Positions 41,124-49,208 of a stretch of DNA of 64,000 nt are shown here, piece by piece. The notes beneath the pieces are model-generated. The model searched no databases. It worked only from the letters and a program-made list of their open reading frames with translations, and was not told where the DNA came from. Origin of the DNA: Aromatoleum toluclasticum ATCC 700605 (lineage in GTDB: Bacteria > Pseudomonadota > Gammaproteobacteria > Burkholderiales > Rhodocyclaceae); contig NZ_KB899507.1 of NCBI RefSeq assembly GCF_000378245.1, positions 1-64,000 on the forward strand, in the 5' to 3' direction. Both the position numbers and the translations under genes were made by a program. Positions within the stretch are counted from its first letter, which is position 1. Every line of letters starts with the position of its first letter.

Positions 41124-41546
41124 TCAGCCGCCTGCGAGGGCGATCGTCAGGGCTTCGAAGGGGATCATCACGCACCCGTGGCGGCTGCGGTAGCCGTGCA
41201 CCGGCGCGAATAGCGCGATCTCGTCGGTGCCCTCGGGCATTCCGGACGCTTCGCCTCCGGCGAGCATCGCCGCCATGAGCGCGCGCAGTCCTTCGACCTC
41301 GGCCGGCGTGCGGCCGACTGCATGCAGGCCGATCAGCGATGCCGACGCGCGGCACAGCAGGCATCCCTTGACCTCATGCGCGATCGCGGCAATGCGGCCG
41401 TCGACGAGTTCGACGTCCATTCGCACGCGGTCGCCGCACATCGGGCTGTCGCGCAGCGCGGAACCGGTCGGCGCAGCGAGCCGGCCGGCACCGTGGGCGG
41501 CGTCGGCGAGCTCGCGGATGCCTTTGTTGTAGAGGGGTTCGATCAT
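41124..41546 (-). CDS. IscU/NifU/SufU-like iron-sulfur cluster scaffold protein
   Basis: A 140-residue protein with the three-cysteine scaffold pattern: Cys in SPMCGDRVRMDVEL, a CLLC motif in HEVKGCLLCRASASL, and a third Cys in YRSRHGCVMIPFEAL. IscU-type proteins assemble Fe-S clusters and hand them to target enzymes. It overlaps the molybdopterin-binding-domain gene by ATGA and ends the operon. Together with XdhC- and MoeA-like partners it may help mature a molybdenum/Fe-S hydroxylase not encoded in this window (inference). Confidence 0.82.
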   Translation of the reverse strand: MIEPLYNKGIRELADAAHGAGRLAAPTGSALRDSPMCGDRVRMDVELVDGRIAAIAHEVKGCLLCRASASLIGLHAVGRTPAEVEGLRALMAAMLAGGEASGMPEGTDEIALFAPVHGYRSRHGCVMIPFEALTIALAGG

Positions 41547-42619
41547 CGGACTGTAGTCGTCCCGCTTCGGTTCACGACGTGGGCGGCAGCTCGTGCGGGG
41601 CCGCGGGCCCGGTCAATGTCGGGGTTCGCGTCGTCGCCCTCCTCGGGCGCGCTGCGGATCAGGCCGCCGACGCCCATGCGCATGACGTCTTCGCGTGTCG
41701 GCGGGATGCCGGCCATCAGGCGCGGCAGGACGAGGTCGAGGCCGTTGCTCTTTCGCGAGCGGCCGCAGCCGGGCAGGATCACCACCGGCACGGCGCCGAT
41801 GCGGCCGAGCACGAGCATGTTGCCGGGCTCGACGGGCATGCCGAAGTGCTCGATCGTGCCACCCACCGCCGTGACCGCGGCGGGGGCGATGTCGTTGCGG
41901 TCCTTGGCGACGGTGGCGCCGCACACCATCACGAGCTCGCAGCCGGCCGCGAGCGCTTGGTGCAGCATGGATTCGAGGGCGTCGCGGCGGTGGGGCCCGC
42001 GCAGCGCGAGCGTGAGGCGTCCGCCGAGCGCCTCGACCCGGTCGCGCGTGACCTTCACCGTGGCCGCGAAGATCGAGTCCTTCATGCCGGGCAGTTCGGT
42101 CTGGATGAGCGCGGCGCGGCAGGGCTTCAGTTCGGCCACGGTGATCGGCGGCGTGCCGGCGGCGATCTCGCGGCAGGCGTCGAGCAGGCGTCGCGGCACG
42201 GCGAAGGGGATGATCTTCACGGTGGCGACGACCTGACCGGGATGCACGACCGCATGTCGCGGCAGCGTTCCGATCGCGATGGCCTCGTCGAGCAGGTTCA
42301 TGCGGTCGATGCGTTCGGCGTCGATGCGCAGCACGCCGGATGCCGACGCGTGCAGGTTGCAGCGGCCGGCACGGGGTGCGCGCGTCGCCGTGTTGGGGCC
42401 GACGAGCAAGGCTGCGAGCTCCTCCGCTGCGGCGTCCTCGGCGACGTCCTCGGGATCGAGCCGCGCGCCGGTGACGGTCGAGAAACCCTCGTCGTCGAGC
42501 AGATCGAGATCGAGCGCAGACAGCACGCGGCCCTTCTTCAGCGTTCGCCCGCCGATCTTCAGTGTGTGGGCGAGCATCACGCCTTGGGCGGCGGCGAGGG
42601 GAAATTCGTCGAAGATCAT
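41543..42619 (-). CDS. Molybdopterin-binding (MoeA/CinA-like) domain protein
   Basis: A 358-residue protein. The C-terminal half has the MoCF-like fold signature: ELVMVCGATVAKDRNDIAPA and GNMLVLGRIGAVPVVILPGCG with a following SNGLDLVLPRLMAG. The N-terminal half begins MIFDEFPLAAAQGVMLAHTL, as in proteins accompanying xanthine-dehydrogenase-family accessory genes. It would handle molybdenum cofactor for insertion or modification. The start ATG overlaps the stop of the XdhC fusion (ATGA), and its own end overlaps the scaffold gene, so the three are tightly coupled. Confidence 0.78.
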   Translation of the reverse strand: MIFDEFPLAAAQGVMLAHTLKIGGRTLKKGRVLSALDLDLLDDEGFSTVTGARLDPEDVAEDAAAEELAALLVGPNTATRAPRAGRCNLHASASGVLRIDAERIDRMNLLDEAIAIGTLPRHAVVHPGQVVATVKIIPFAVPRRLLDACREIAAGTPPITVAELKPCRAALIQTELPGMKDSIFAATVKVTRDRVEALGGRLTLALRGPHRRDALESMLHQALAAGCELVMVCGATVAKDRNDIAPAAVTAVGGTIEHFGMPVEPGNMLVLGRIGAVPVVILPGCGRSRKSNGLDLVLPRLMAGIPPTREDVMRMGVGGLIRSAPEEGDDANPDIDRARGPARAAAHVVNRSGTTTVR

Positions 42620-44433
42620 TGCTGGTGCCTCGTCTGGATGACCTCGGCGAGGATCGCGACCGCGATCTCGGCCGGCGCGCGGCCGCCGAGATCTAGGCCG
42701 ACCGGCGCGCGGATGCGCGGGATCGCCTCGCCAAGTCCCGCCTCCGTGAGCCGCGCGACGCGCTTCGCGTGCGTGCGCGTGCTGCCGAGCGAGCCGATGT
42801 AGAACGCGGGGCTCGCGAGCGCGATGGTCAGCGCGGGATCGTCGAGCTTGGGGTCGTGCGTCAGCGTGATGACGGCGGTCTGGGCGTCGGGCTGCAGGCG
42901 TTCGAGCGCCTCGTCGGGCCATTCCGTCGACACCTCGACGTTCGGCAGCCGTTCGGGCGTCGCGAACGCGCGGCGCGGGTCGACGACCACGACGTCGAAG
43001 CCGGCGATCGCGGCCATCGGCGCGAGCGCCTGGGTGATGTGCACCGCGCCGACGATGATCATGCGCGGGGCGCCGACGTGGCAGCGTGCGAAGAGCGGCT
43101 CCTCAGTCGCGCCCTCATTTGCGTCCTTGGCTGCGGCGAGCGCACCGCTGCGATTGGCCGCGAGGCGGACGCGCGTCTCGGCAAGTTGGGCGTCATCGAG
43201 CGCGAGCTCGCCTGCGACGGTGTCGTCGATGACCAGCGCGTGTGCGCCGTCGACGAGACGGGTGACGAGCGCGACCGGCCGCTTCGCGCGCCGTGCCGCC
43301 AGCAGCGGCCCGAACAGCTCGTCATCGACGCGCTCGACGAGCACCTGCACGCGCCCGCCGCACGCCAGCCCCACTTCCCACGCCTGCTCGTCGCTGACGC
43401 CGAATTCCAGCAATCGGGCCTTGCCGTCGGCGATCGAATCCTGCGCCTCGCCGATGACCGCGCCTTCGATGCAGCCGCCGGAAACGGAACCGACGAAGGC
43501 GCCGCCCTGCTCCACCGCGAGGTGGCTGCCCTCGGGCCGCGGCGACGAACCCCAGGTGCGCACGACGGTCGCGAGCGCGACGCCGCGGCCCTCCGCCCGC
43601 CAGCGCTCGACCTGGGCGAAGAGCTGGTCGTCCGTTGCCGGCGCCGACGGCGCTGCAACCGCGGCCGCGTTCCGCCGTCGACCGACGCCCGCGACCCGCG
43701 CGTGTTCGTCGATGCGGTCGGCCAGCGCGGCCACGCGCTCGCCGCTCGTCGCCACCGTCGTCAGCACCGGCACCTCCCAGCCTGCGCCGTGTGCAGCGCC
43801 GCGCGCTTCGAGGTCGCGCACCGTGGCCGCGGCGACCGGCGAATCCGCCTTGTTCACGACGAGGATATCGGCGATCTCGAGCACGCCGGCCTTGATCGCC
43901 TGCACCTCGTCGCCGAGCCCCGGCGCGCACACGACGACGCGCGTGTCGGCGAGCCGTGCGATCTCGACTTCCGACTGGCCGACGCCGACGGTCTCGACGA
44001 CGACGACGTCGAAGCCGGCCGCGTCGAAGAGGTCCACCGCGTGCGCCGTCTTCCTGGATAGGCCGCCGAGCTGGCCGCGCGACGATAGCGAGCGGATGAA
44101 GACGCGCTCGTCGCTACCGTGAGCGCCCATGCGCACGCGGTCACCGAGCAGCGCGCCGCCGCTCACCGGGCTGGAGGGGTCGACGGCGACGACCGCGACG
44201 CGCTTGCCGCGCGCGAGCAGCTCGCCGAGCAAGGCGTTGATCAGGGTCGACTTGCCGGCGCCCGGCGCTCCGGTGATGCCCACGACGTGCGCACGCCCGA
44301 CCCGGCTGGCGAGCGACGCGAGCAAGGCGTCGGCACCGGGGAGATCGTTCTCGATCACGGTCAATGCGCGCGCGAGCGCCGGGCGGGAGCTGGCGGCAAT
44401 CGCATCGAGATCCGGGCTGGGCGGCGGGGGCAT
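42616..44433 (-). CDS. MeaB/ArgK-type GTPase fused to XdhC/CoxI-type molybdenum-enzyme chaperone
   Basis: A 605-residue fusion. Residues 1 to about 265 are a G3E-like MeaB/ArgK GTPase: GITGAPGAGKSTL with K61-S62-T63, VAVDPSSPVSGGALLGDRVR, VVETVGVGQSEVEIA, and VNKADS. Residues about 275-605 are an XdhC/CoxI protein: LATVVRTWGSSPRPEGSHLA, GSVSGGCIEGAV, and a Rossmann segment near 455-480. MeaB proteins gate cofactor loading of B12 mutases; XdhC protects and sulfurates molybdenum cofactor for xanthine-oxidase-family enzymes. A nucleotide-gated Mo-cofactor chaperone is a reasonable guess. No mutase and no xanthine-oxidase-family gene is in the window. Confidence 0.82.
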   Translation of the reverse strand: MPPPPSPDLDAIAASSRPALARALTVIENDLPGADALLASLASRVGRAHVVGITGAPGAGKSTLINALLGELLARGKRVAVVAVDPSSPVSGGALLGDRVRMGAHGSDERVFIRSLSSRGQLGGLSRKTAHAVDLFDAAGFDVVVVETVGVGQSEVEIARLADTRVVVCAPGLGDEVQAIKAGVLEIADILVVNKADSPVAAATVRDLEARGAAHGAGWEVPVLTTVATSGERVAALADRIDEHARVAGVGRRRNAAAVAAPSAPATDDQLFAQVERWRAEGRGVALATVVRTWGSSPRPEGSHLAVEQGGAFVGSVSGGCIEGAVIGEAQDSIADGKARLLEFGVSDEQAWEVGLACGGRVQVLVERVDDELFGPLLAARRAKRPVALVTRLVDGAHALVIDDTVAGELALDDAQLAETRVRLAANRSGALAAAKDANEGATEEPLFARCHVGAPRMIIVGAVHITQALAPMAAIAGFDVVVVDPRRAFATPERLPNVEVSTEWPDEALERLQPDAQTAVITLTHDPKLDDPALTIALASPAFYIGSLGSTRTHAKRVARLTEAGLGEAIPRIRAPVGLDLGGRAPAEIAVAILAEVIQTRHQQ

Positions 44434-44544
44434 GGGCAGGTCTCAATCAGTGGGAGGTCGGCATTCTCTTGCGCTGGCACATGGGCGGGGGAAGTCTCCT
44501 TGTGCCGGATCGACGGTTTGCGCCGGGCACGACCGCATCCCCGC

Positions 44545-44937
44545 TCAATGACGTGGAAAGACGAGTCCGAAGTCCTCGACGAAGTCCGCGAGGCCGGCTG
44601 CCTCCAGCCCGTCGAGGGACCTCAGCATGTAGGGATGGAGCCGGCCGCGACGCACGAGCTGGGGCACCTCCGCGAGGCCCTGCTCCAGCACCGCCGCGAG
44701 CGCATCGCCATCGGCGACGAGCAGCATCGCGACGTCGGCATCGAAATCTCCGCGGAAGTCGCGCAGCGCGACGCTGGCGCCGGACGCGGTGCCCCGCCAG
44801 ACGAGGACCCGGCCGCTCCGCGCGGAGAAATCGTCCTTCGTCAGCACACCGACGGACGCCTCGGCCGCGGCGAGACCCTCGCGATCCAGCATCGCCTTCC
44901 ACGCCGTGCAGTCGAGCACCTCAACGGCCGTTTCCAT
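44545..44937 (-). CDS. Hypothetical protein, 130 residues
   Basis: I do not recognise this family. The protein begins METAVEVLDCTAWKAML and is acidic, without signal peptide or membrane segment. It contains LTKDDFSARSGRVLVWRG and ends FVEDFGLVFPRH. A good AGGAG site precedes the ATG, and the gene sits 9 bases after the Rid gene, so it is real and co-transcribed. Its place in the oxidoreductase/Rid/XdhC operon suggests an accessory or enzyme-subunit role, but nothing more can be said. Confidence 0.7.
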   Translation of the reverse strand: METAVEVLDCTAWKAMLDREGLAAAEASVGVLTKDDFSARSGRVLVWRGTASGASVALRDFRGDFDADVAMLLVADGDALAAVLEQGLAEVPQLVRRGRLHPYMLRSLDGLEAAGLADFVEDFGLVFPRH

Positions 44938-44946
44938 CGCGTGCTC

Positions 44947-45339
44947 CTAGGCCGGCAACATCGCCGTCACTTCGATCTCGATCTTCGCGCCGTGCTCGAC
45001 GAAGCCGGCGACCTGCAAGGCCGTCATCGCCGGGAAATGCTTGCCGATCAGCTCGCGATAGACCGCGCCGATCTCGGCGAGGCGCGCGTTGTACTCGGCC
45101 GCATCGCCGAGATACCAGTTCATGCGCACGATGTTCGACGGCTGCGCGTCGGCCTGAGCGAGGATCGCGACGATGTTGGTCAGCGCCTGGCGCACCTGGC
45201 CGACGAGGTCGTCGGTCTGGAACTTCTCGTTCTCGTCCCAGCCGACCTGGCCGGCGACGAATACCATGCGGCCGCTCGTGACGACGCCGTTCGAATAGCC
45301 TTTCGGGCGAACCCAGCCGGGCGGTTGCAGGAATTGCAT
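44947..45339 (-). CDS. Rid (YjgF/YER057c/UK114) family protein
   Basis: A 130-residue Rid protein, clearly a paralogue of the one at 10990-11388 (QPPGWVRPKGYSNGV, VFVAGQVGWDENE, KIEIEVTAMLPA). Like that copy it has Met (M105 in HFPAMTALQV) at the site of the RidA catalytic arginine. GAGGAG precedes the ATG. It lies between an oxidoreductase and an unknown gene. Its metabolic partner is unknown; an enamine, imine or keto intermediate of aromatic catabolism is possible. Confidence 0.88.
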   Translation of the reverse strand: MQFLQPPGWVRPKGYSNGVVTSGRMVFVAGQVGWDENEKFQTDDLVGQVRQALTNIVAILAQADAQPSNIVRMNWYLGDAAEYNARLAEIGAVYRELIGKHFPAMTALQVAGFVEHGAKIEIEVTAMLPA

Positions 45340-45405
45340 GTCTCGTTCTCCTCGGTGTTGGGGGTGATGCGACCGCCATCCGGCGGCCGCTTGTTCATCG
45401 AGTGC

Positions 45406-47376
45406 TCAGATCCGCACGCCGAGCCGATACCCCTCGTGGATCGATGCGTCGAGTCCACGCGGTATCACCGCGTCGCCGGCGCCGTGCAGCTCGTCCACCA
45501 TCCACTGGAACTCGTGGAAGAGGTCGTGGTTCGCCTTGCGCGGCCCGGACACGAGCACGGTGTCGGCCTCGACGAAAGTCTCCTCGCCTTTCGCGTTGCG
45601 GATCATCGCGCCCTCGCCAGTGACGCCGACGAGCATCGACGACGTCAGGGTGCGAATCTCGAGCTCCTCGATCCACGCCGAGTGGCGCCACTTGAAGGAC
45701 GGCATGACGTCGCCGGCGATGCGCTTGTCCTCCTCGACGATGACGACCTCGTGGCCCTGCTTGCACAGCGACTCGGCAAGGGTCAGACCGATCTTGCCGG
45801 CGCCGACCATGACGATGCGCTTGCCCGGCTGCGCCTTGCCGGTCGCGACGTCGAGCGCGTCGACGAGCTTGTCGTGCCCGGGGACGTGGCGGTAGGCGTT
45901 CATGTCGGTGCGCGAACCGGCCGCGACAATGCACACGTCGAACTGGTGCAGGATGCTGCGCATGAACTTCGCGTTGGCCTCGGTGTTGAAGCGCACGTCG
46001 ATCTCCATCTTGCGCGCCATCGTCTCGTAGTACTTGATCACCGAGATCAGGTCGTCGGGCCGCGCGAGGTCGTTGGACGCGTAGCCGACGAGGCTGCCGC
46101 CGATGCGGTCGCCCTTCTCGAATACCGTGACGTCGTGGCCGCGGCGTTTCGCGGTGATCGCCGCCTCCATGCCGGCGGGACCGGCGCCGATGATCATGAT
46201 TTTCTTCTTCACCGCCGCGGGCGTGACGTGGTATTCCGGCTCGACCTCGTGGCCGAGCGTGGGGTTCATCGCGCAGGTGTAGGGCAGGTCGCGGAAGAGC
46301 CGCGACAGGCAGTTCAGCGAGCCGATGCAGCGGCGCACCTCGTCGAGCCGGTCCTCGGCGGCCTTGTGCAGCAGCTCGGGGTCGGCAAGCATCGGGCGGC
46401 ACACTTCCCAGTAGTCGAAGACGCCGTCGGCGATGCACTGGTTCGCCATGACCGGATCGGGTAGGCGGTTGCCGAAGGTGATCAGCGTGTTCGGGAACAG
46501 CTTCTTCGCCTTCGCCGAGAGGTAGTTCCAGTGACCGGGTGCGACGTCGCGGCCGATCGACGATTCGGGCGCTTCCTGCCAGCCGACCGTCACCGAGATC
46601 ATGTCGACGCCGCAGTCGACCGCCTGCTGCATCAGCTCGAAGCACTCGTCCTCGCTGTTGCCGCCCCAGCGGTCCATCAGCTCCGCGCCGTTCAGGCGCA
46701 CGACGAGCGGGTGTTCGGGGGTGGCCTGCTTGATGGAATCGATCAGTTCGCGCATGAAGCGGCCGCGGTTCTCGATCGAGCCACCGTATTCGTCGGTGCG
46801 CTGGTTGGTGAAACGCGAGTTGAAGTTCGCCAGCAGGTAACCCATGAAGCTCGTGACCTCGGTGCCGTCGAAGCCCGCGCGGATCGCGCGCTTGGCGGCG
46901 TCGGCGTGCTGCATGACGATGGCGCGGATTTGCTCCTTCGTCAGCTCGCGCGGCGGACGGAAGTGCGGCAGCGTCTGCGGTACGACCGAGGGCTGGATGC
47001 AGTAGCCGAGGTCGATGCCGCCGTAGCGGCCGGCGTGCAGGATCTGCTGGATCGCGACCGCGCCGTTGTCGTGGATGTACTGCGCGATGGTCTCGAACTG
47101 GGGCAGGAACTTGTCGTCGAAGATCGCCACCTGGCGGAAGTAGGCCTTGCCCTCGCCGAGCGGATCGGGATACGCGCCCTGGTTGGTGATGATGCCGGCG
47201 CCGGTGCCGGCGATGACGCGCGTCCGGGCGAGCTCGCGCGGGGTGATGTAGCCGTCGCGCGTGTTGTAGTTCGACACGCAGCAGGCGCCGTACTTGACCA
47301 TGTTCTTGGTCTCGTACTTGCCGATCTTGCCGGGCTTGAACAGGTGGGGGAGCTTGAGCTCGCCGGGTCGCTTCAT
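45406..47376 (-). CDS. Old-yellow-enzyme/FAD oxidoreductase (2,4-dienoyl-CoA reductase/TMADH-like)
   Basis: A 656-residue flavoprotein. Residues 1 to about 345 are an FMN TIM barrel (GAVAIQQILHAGRYGG, FMGYLLANFNSRFTNQRTDE, YGGSIENRGRF); the C-terminal part holds FAD/NAD Rossmann domains (KIMIIGAGPAGMEAAITAKR, VMVGAGKIGLTLAESL). The linking Fe-S motif, C-x2-C-x2-C-x12-C in trimethylamine dehydrogenase, reads CIGSLNC then YTCAMNP, so the second cysteine is Ser. Relatives reduce enoyl- or arenoyl-CoA esters or oxidise amines. It heads the coupled minus-strand operon after a small protein. Substrate unknown. Confidence 0.85.
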   Translation of the reverse strand: MKRPGELKLPHLFKPGKIGKYETKNMVKYGACCVSNYNTRDGYITPRELARTRVIAGTGAGIITNQGAYPDPLGEGKAYFRQVAIFDDKFLPQFETIAQYIHDNGAVAIQQILHAGRYGGIDLGYCIQPSVVPQTLPHFRPPRELTKEQIRAIVMQHADAAKRAIRAGFDGTEVTSFMGYLLANFNSRFTNQRTDEYGGSIENRGRFMRELIDSIKQATPEHPLVVRLNGAELMDRWGGNSEDECFELMQQAVDCGVDMISVTVGWQEAPESSIGRDVAPGHWNYLSAKAKKLFPNTLITFGNRLPDPVMANQCIADGVFDYWEVCRPMLADPELLHKAAEDRLDEVRRCIGSLNCLSRLFRDLPYTCAMNPTLGHEVEPEYHVTPAAVKKKIMIIGAGPAGMEAAITAKRRGHDVTVFEKGDRIGGSLVGYASNDLARPDDLISVIKYYETMARKMEIDVRFNTEANAKFMRSILHQFDVCIVAAGSRTDMNAYRHVPGHDKLVDALDVATGKAQPGKRIVMVGAGKIGLTLAESLCKQGHEVVIVEEDKRIAGDVMPSFKWRHSAWIEELEIRTLTSSMLVGVTGEGAMIRNAKGEETFVEADTVLVSGPRKANHDLFHEFQWMVDELHGAGDAVIPRGLDASIHEGYRLGVRI

Positions 47377-47436
47377 CGTTGTCTCCTCGTGAATTCGGTG
47401 TGGCTGGAAAATCGTGTCAATTCGCGGCGGGTCGCC

Positions 47437-47676
47437 TCAGGCGCCGACCGCACTGCGCGGCGCCTTTATCGGCGGCAGCGTCGCGATGAACTCGCGCAGG
47501 CTGTCTCCCTGCGACTCGCGGATGTACTCCAGCACGTCGCCCAGCGACGACGCGCAGACACAGGAACACGTCGCCGGAAAGACGAACCCGCTGGGGGCGA
47601 GGGTCTCTTCGGTCATGGCGGCCTTCTCTTCCTGAAGTTCCTGCACCATTGCCATCACATTTCCCAGAGCTGTCAT
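47437..47676 (-). CDS. Small protein with CxCxC motif, unknown function
   Basis: A 79-residue protein starting at ATG 47676 with AGGAG upstream. It begins MTALGNVMAMVQELQEEKAA, has a predicted helix, then FVFPATCSCVCASSLGD with three cysteines in a CxCxC arrangement, and ends LPPIKAPRSAVGA. The cysteines could bind a metal or form part of a redox or assembly site. It is the promoter-proximal gene of the oxidoreductase operon, 60 bases before it. I do not recognise the family. Confidence 0.6.
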   Translation of the reverse strand: MTALGNVMAMVQELQEEKAAMTEETLAPSGFVFPATCSCVCASSLGDVLEYIRESQGDSLREFIATLPPIKAPRSAVGA

Positions 47677-47959
47677 GTTGTTCTCCTCGAACGAATCGGC
47701 CCGGATCGCCGAAGCCGTGGTACGTGGAGTCAATGTAGCGGGACGTTCCCGGCGAATCCCCCCCCACCCGGTATTGGTTCGATAACCATCTGAACATTTG
47801 CCGCGGAAGGGGTAAGGATTGAATTGACCAAGCAAATTCCTTGTCCGAACCCGACAACCCGATGGAATAATCGATGGAACGGATTTAATGAGCAAATTCC
47901 TCCCCTTGAATGGGGGAGGCCCCCTGCCCTACCCGTGAACCGAGCGGTAAATTCGCCGA
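47677..47959. promoter_or_regulatory. Regulatory region with direct repeats between araC and the oxidoreductase operon
   Basis: An AT-richer 283-base gap. It holds the direct repeat CGATGGAA at 47860-47867 and 47872-47879, and a second direct repeat AGCAAATTCCT about 60 bases apart (near 47831 and 47890). Tandem direct repeats are the usual form of AraC-family operators, and an AraC gene adjoins the region. No convincing core promoter could be assigned. Confidence 0.45.
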
Positions 47960-48970
47960 TCAGGCGAGCGCCTTCTCCCGAGTCCGCGAGGGCGATTCGC
48001 CGAACCGCGCCTTGTATGCGATCGCGAAATGGCCGAGGTGGTGGAAGCCCCAGTGGGTCGCGATACAGGTCACGGTTTTTTCGGCAGACGTCGGATCTCG
48101 CAGTTCCTCATGCACACGCTGCATTCGCACCGATTTCAGGTAGGCCATCGGCGTCGTGTTGCGAAATTCGCGAAAACCCGCAAAGAGCGCGCTCGTACTG
48201 ACGTTAGCGTGCGCGGCAAGGTCGCCGACCGTCAGATCCTGATCGGCATTGGCGTCGATATATTCCTCGACGCGGCGAACATGGCGCGGCGCGATCGACT
48301 GCGAGGGGTTCAGCAACTCGTCGCGATAGTTGTTCGGTTGCACCATCAGCAGCGTGGTGACCAGCAGGTGCTCGATCTGCACCGCAGCGAGCGACGACGC
48401 GAGCGTGGGCGAGCGATGCTCGAACTCCGACACGACGTACGACACCAGCGCCTGCCAGCTGACGCCGCCCTGGCTGGACATCGGCAGGCCAAGCCCGAAT
48501 TCGAGCGGTTTGCGCAACGCGTGGCCGAGATGCTGCGCGCAGACGTTTTCGAGCAGCGAGCGGTCGATCTTGACCATGATCTGGTCGCACTGGTCGTAGA
48601 TCGTCTTCGTCAAGGGCAGCGTCGGCGTCACCACCGACGCGAGTTCCGGTGTCGCGTGGATCTGCTGCGCGCCACAGCGCACCTCGGCATGGCCGGCGAG
48701 CGGCATCATCACGAGCAGGAAATCGTTGAGACAGCCGGCGTCGATCGAGACGGTGGCGCCGTAACCCAGGCGGTTGATCGACACGCCCCGGATCCGCGCG
48801 TGCTGCATCCGGGTGTCCACCTCGCCGCCGCAGCCGGCGAAAGTCAGCTCGTGCGGGCAGAACACGTCCGCCACGCGGCTCCGGGCCTCGTCGAGATCCC
48901 GGGTATGAAAAAGCGTGAAGCGCGAAAGCACGTCGCGCGCCCCCAGCGACGTCATCAACGCCTGGGTCAT
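47960..48970 (-). CDS. AraC-family transcriptional regulator
   Basis: A 336-residue regulator starting at ATG 48970 with GGAGGAGG upstream; a longer frame to 49021 lacks this support. The N-terminal two-thirds are an AraC-binding-like effector domain. The C-terminal HTH pair reads LTVGDLAAHANVSTSALFAGF and TCIATHWGFHHLGHFAIAYKA, with FGESPSRTR at the end. It lies between the pad operon and the oxidoreductase operon, all on the minus strand, and could activate either or both in response to an aromatic acid. Confidence 0.87.
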   Translation of the reverse strand: MTQALMTSLGARDVLSRFTLFHTRDLDEARSRVADVFCPHELTFAGCGGEVDTRMQHARIRGVSINRLGYGATVSIDAGCLNDFLLVMMPLAGHAEVRCGAQQIHATPELASVVTPTLPLTKTIYDQCDQIMVKIDRSLLENVCAQHLGHALRKPLEFGLGLPMSSQGGVSWQALVSYVVSEFEHRSPTLASSLAAVQIEHLLVTTLLMVQPNNYRDELLNPSQSIAPRHVRRVEEYIDANADQDLTVGDLAAHANVSTSALFAGFREFRNTTPMAYLKSVRMQRVHEELRDPTSAEKTVTCIATHWGFHHLGHFAIAYKARFGESPSRTREKALA

Positions 48971-49208
48971 CGTCGTCCTCCTCCGGTGTGGATTCCGTGC
49001 CTTGTTATCGGTACCAGGCATCGGAATCAGGGACGCGCGCGGTCTGTGCCGTCGTACGCGTCGTTGATCAGGGGCTGTTGTCGGTTCTCCTCGTCGTCAA
49101 TGTCGGTAGCAGGCGGGTCAGACGGGTTTCATGTCCCGGCGCCGAGCCGCTGTATACAGTATCCAACCGAACGATAGGGCTAACCGCGGATGGGCGTACT
49201 GATCCAGG
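48971..49208. promoter_or_regulatory. Intergenic region upstream of araC with CTGTATACAG palindrome
   Basis: A 238-base gap after padI. It contains the perfect 10-bp palindrome CTGTATACAG (49150-49159) whose TATACA could serve as a -10 on the minus strand, but no good -35 is placed 16-18 bases away. It probably holds the araC promoter. Confidence 0.3.

Noticed and set aside
40864-41193. A 109-codon plus-strand frame in the gap right of the island
   Set aside because: Pro/Arg/Ala-rich, no ribosome-binding site, overlaps the end of the scaffold gene; no homology recognised.
44119-46464. A 781-codon plus-strand frame opposite the Rid, XdhC and oxidoreductase genes
   Set aside because: Crosses several intergenic gaps of real minus-strand genes and has antisense-type composition.
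47740-47800. Possible sigma54 promoter in the G-rich stretch near the oxidoreductase operon
   Set aside because: No GG-N10-GC pair with TGGCAC/TTGC-like sequence, and no sigma54 activator gene nearby.
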